From Cervus elaphus (Eukaryota; Chordata; Mammalia; Artiodactyla; Cervidae): 64,000 nt of DNA. The stretch's first letter is position 1, and each line of letters begins with the position of its first letter. Below, in pieces: positions 61,620 to 64,000 of this stretch. The DNA is taken from positions 186,001 to 250,000 of the forward strand of contig NW_025316729.1 of the NCBI RefSeq assembly GCF_910594005.1. Reading direction: 5' to 3'. Below the pieces are notes generated by a model, which saw only the letters and a list, made by a program, of their open reading frames with translations, did no database searches and was not told where the DNA came from. The position numbers and the translations under genes were made by a program.

Positions 61620-64000
61620 CTCATCGCGACCGGAGGCCTCACATCCTTTGAAAACTCCAGAGGTACGCGAAGATCAGTGCCTCCAAAGGAGACGATGCCT
61701 GACTCCTCGTGAAACTTGATAGGAGTCCCAGGATTCCTGTGGCACGTGGAAAGGGACACTTGGTCTCCCGCCTCAGTTGGAGAGGCGTCCCAATTGCCCT
61801 GTCAAGCCTTGAGGAGAATCCCGAGTTGTCCCTCGCAACTAGGCAGGAGTCCTGACGTCGCTGAACAAACACGTGGGTGGAAGGGCCATCCCCGTCGTAA
61901 CTCGAGAATATACCCCAGGTTCCCGCCGCAACTCGAGAAAAACTATGAGACTTCCCCCTCGCCGGGAGATGAGGCCCGACTCCCCTGCACTGCGTGCAGA
62001 GCAATTCCGTGTTGCACATCACAAATGAAAGGAGCCTTGATTTCCTTGATGGCACTCCAGAGAAACCCCAAGAACACTGTTTCAAACCCAGAGGGATCAT
62101 GAGGTCACTGTAGCAACAGGAAAGAGCTCCGTGGACCAAAAATCAACTCGAGATGAGAGGTTAGTCCCTGGCTTCGACTCCAGAGGAATACCACCTTACC
62201 ACAAGCACCTCAAGAGGAGGCTTCTCTCAGCTCTAGGTATGTGAGATGGACCCTGAGTTTGCGGCCTCAAGTGGAATGGACACCGCGATGCCCTGACTCA
62301 AAATAAGGCCGGATATCTCTGAAGTGACTTGAATGCCGGCTCGTCTTGCATCTCCCAAGATGAAAGGATGTTTGAATCCCCTGTAGAGACCACAGAGAAA
62401 GACCTAGTTCCCCACCTCATCGCGACCGGAGGCCTCACATCCTTTGAAAACTTCAGAGGTACGCGGAGATCAGTGCCTCCAAAGGAGACGATGCCTGACT
62501 CCTCGTGAAACTTGATAGGAGTCCCAGGATTCCTGTGGCACGTGGAAAGGGACCCTTGGTCTCCCGCCTCAGCTGGAGAGGCATCCCAATTGCCCTGCCA
62601 AGCCTCGAGGAGAATCCCGAGTTGTCCCTCGCAACTAGGCAGGAGTCCTGACGTCGTTGAACAAACACCTGGCTGGAAGGGCCATCCCCGTCATAACTCG
62701 AGAATATTCCCCAGGTTCCCACCGCAATTCGAGAAAAACCATGAGACTTCCCCCTCGCCGCGAGATGAGTCCCGATTCCCCTGTACTGCGTGCAGAGCAA
62801 TTCCGTGTTGCACAACACACATGAAAGGAGACTTGATTTCCTTGATGGCACTCCAGAGAAAACCCAAGAACACTTTTTCAAGGCTAGAGGGATCCTGAGG
62901 TCACTGTAGCAACACGAAAGAGCTCCGTGGACCAAAAATCAACTTGAGATGAGAGGTTAGTCCCTGGCTTCGACTCCAGAGGAATACCCCCTTACCACAA
63001 GCACCTCAAGAGGAGGCTTCTCTCAGCTCTAGGTATGTGAGAGGGACCCTGAGTTTGTGGCCTCAAGTGGAATGGACACCGCGATGCCCTGACTCGAAAT
63101 AAGGCCGGATATCCCTGCAGTGACTTGAATGCAGGCTCGTCTTGCATCTCCCAAGACGAAAGGATATCTGAATCCCCTGTGGAGACCACAGAGAAAGACC
63201 TAGTTCCCCACCTCATCGCGACCGGAGGCCTCCCATCCTTTGAAAACTCCAGAGGTACGCGAAGATCAGTGCCTCCAAAGGAGACGATGCCAGACTCCTC
63301 GTGAAACTTGGTAGGAGTCCCAGGATTCCTGTGGCACGTGGAACGGGAAACTTGGTCTCCCGCCTCTGCTGGAGAGGCGTCCCAATTGCCCTGCGAAGCC
63401 TCGAGGAGAATCCCGAGTTGTCCCTCGCAACTAGGCAGGAGTCCTGACGTCGCTGAACAAACACGTGGGTGGAAGGGCCATTCCCGTCGTAACTCGAGAA
63501 TATACCCCAGGTTCCCGCCACAACTCGAGGAAAACCATGAGACTTCCCCCTCGCCGCGAGATGAGGCCCGATTCCCCAGCACTGCGTGCAGAGCAATTCA
63601 GTGTTGCACATCACACATGAAAGTAGCCTTGATTTCCTTGTTGGCACTCCAGAGAAACCCCAAGAACACTGTTTCAAGGATAGCGGGGTCCTGAGGTCAC
63701 TGTAGCAACACGAAAGAGCTCCGTGGACCAAAAATTAACTCGAGATGAGTGGTTAGTCCCTGGCTTCGACTCCAGAGGAATACCACCTTACCACAAGCAC
63801 CTCAAAAGGATGCTTCTCTCAGCTCTAGGTATGTGAGAGGGACCGTGAGTTTGTGGCCTCAAGTGGAATGGACACTGCGATGCCCTGATTCGAAAAGGCT
63901 GGATATCCCTGCAGTGACTTGAATGCAGGCCCGTGTTGCATCGCCCAAGACAAAAGGATGTCTGAATCCCCTGTGGAGACCACAGAGAAAGACCTAGTTC
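61620..64000. repeat. 2386-bp trimer duplication, copy 2, cut by window end
   Basis: This is the second tandem copy of 59234-61619 (phase starts 62196, 62992 and 63788). It covers 2381 of 2386 bp before the window stops, so further copies may lie outside. All private markers of copy 1, including the two-base loss (near 63896), are present. It is the most perfect duplication in the window. Confidence 0.85.
63788..64000. repeat. Partial satellite monomer at right edge
   Basis: These are the first 213 bp of a monomer, matching the head of the one at 61402 (caaaaggatgc, gggaccgtgag, gattcgaaaaggctgg). It shows that the array continues past the right edge of the window. Confidence 0.9.

Larger units (their letters stand above)
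1..64000. repeat. Tandem satellite DNA array, 796-bp monomer, ruminant satellite I-like
   Basis: The same ~796-bp unit repeats head to tail in one orientation over the entire window. The landmark ttaccacaag (or a close variant) recurs at 137, 933, 1729, 2525, 3321 and so on to 63788, with spacing of 792-796 bp. I see no inversion, no inserted element and no unique sequence. The monomer is CpG-rich, has several ctcgag sites, and is made of ~31-bp subrepeats. That architecture is known for pecoran satellite I (1.715-type) centromeric DNA, so a structural role in centromeric or pericentromeric heterochromatin is inferred. Sheep and goat units are ~0.8 kb, deer ~0.8-1 kb and cattle 1.4 kb, so 796 bp fits a caprine or cervid better than cattle. 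The array call is near certain. The family call is from memory of its architecture, and the species is undecided. Confidence 0.97.

Noticed and set aside
1..64000. Mobile element or endogenous retrovirus content
   Set aside because: No terminal repeats, poly-A tails, target-site duplications or reverse-transcriptase-like frames are visible. All sequence aligns to the 796-bp monomer.
1..64000. Ribosomal DNA spacer or other gene-family repeat
   Set aside because: No rRNA, histone, snRNA or tRNA gene sequence is present in any monomer.
1..64000. Cattle 1.715 satellite as the exact identity
   Set aside because: The bovine unit is about 1.4 kb; here the period is 796 bp throughout. I keep the wider pecoran family only.

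Overview
The whole 64 kb window is one uninterrupted head-to-tail satellite DNA array. I see no gene, RNA gene, transposon, CRISPR array or unique sequence in it. The basic unit is a monomer of 796 bp, always in the same orientation. Taking the motif ttaccacaag as an arbitrary phase mark, I count 80 complete monomers (137 to 63787), a partial one at the left edge (1-136) and a partial one at the right edge (63788-64000). Sixty of the 80 are exactly 796 bp. The other 20 are 1 to 4 bp shorter, and none is longer.

Each monomer is built from degenerate ~31-bp subrepeats, clearest where aactcgag-like starts recur every 31 bp (for example 12482, 12513, 12544, 12575, 12606). A ~0.8-kb monomer made of 31-bp subrepeats, CpG-rich and with repeated ctcgag sites, matches what I know of the centromeric satellite I (1.715-type) family of pecoran ruminants: sheep and goat ~0.8 kb, deer ~0.8-1 kb, cattle 1.4 kb. 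I therefore infer centromeric or pericentromeric DNA of a ruminant. The family call rests on architecture rather than on a database match, and I cannot decide the genus.

The monomers fall into variant types arranged in short higher-order repeats (HORs) that change along the array. From 137 to ~11.2 kb, types A, B and C form ABC trimers (2388 bp) mixed with AB dimers, giving an 8-monomer (6368 bp) super-period. From 11.3 to 19.2 kb the monomers are more diverged, with one embedded B-C-A trimer. At 19.6-22.8 kb a 1589-bp dimer is tandemly duplicated. From 24.8 to 34.9 kb there is a pentamer (3979 bp), then a hexamer version (4775 bp). At 34.9-41.2 kb a 3183-bp tetramer is present twice and nearly identical. 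From 41.2 to 59.2 kb there is a mosaic of hexamer and tetramer registers containing a near-identical 1592-bp dimer duplication (48.1-51.3 kb). At 59.2-64.0 kb a 2386-bp trimer is duplicated with no difference that I can see, and its second copy runs off the window.

None of the many open reading frames is a gene. They recur every ~796 bp, overlap in several frames on both strands, and cannot stay in frame across monomers because 796 is not divisible by 3. What is of interest here is the array itself: the change of HOR register along it, hybrid monomers that record unequal exchange, very recent local duplications, and length change by deletion only.
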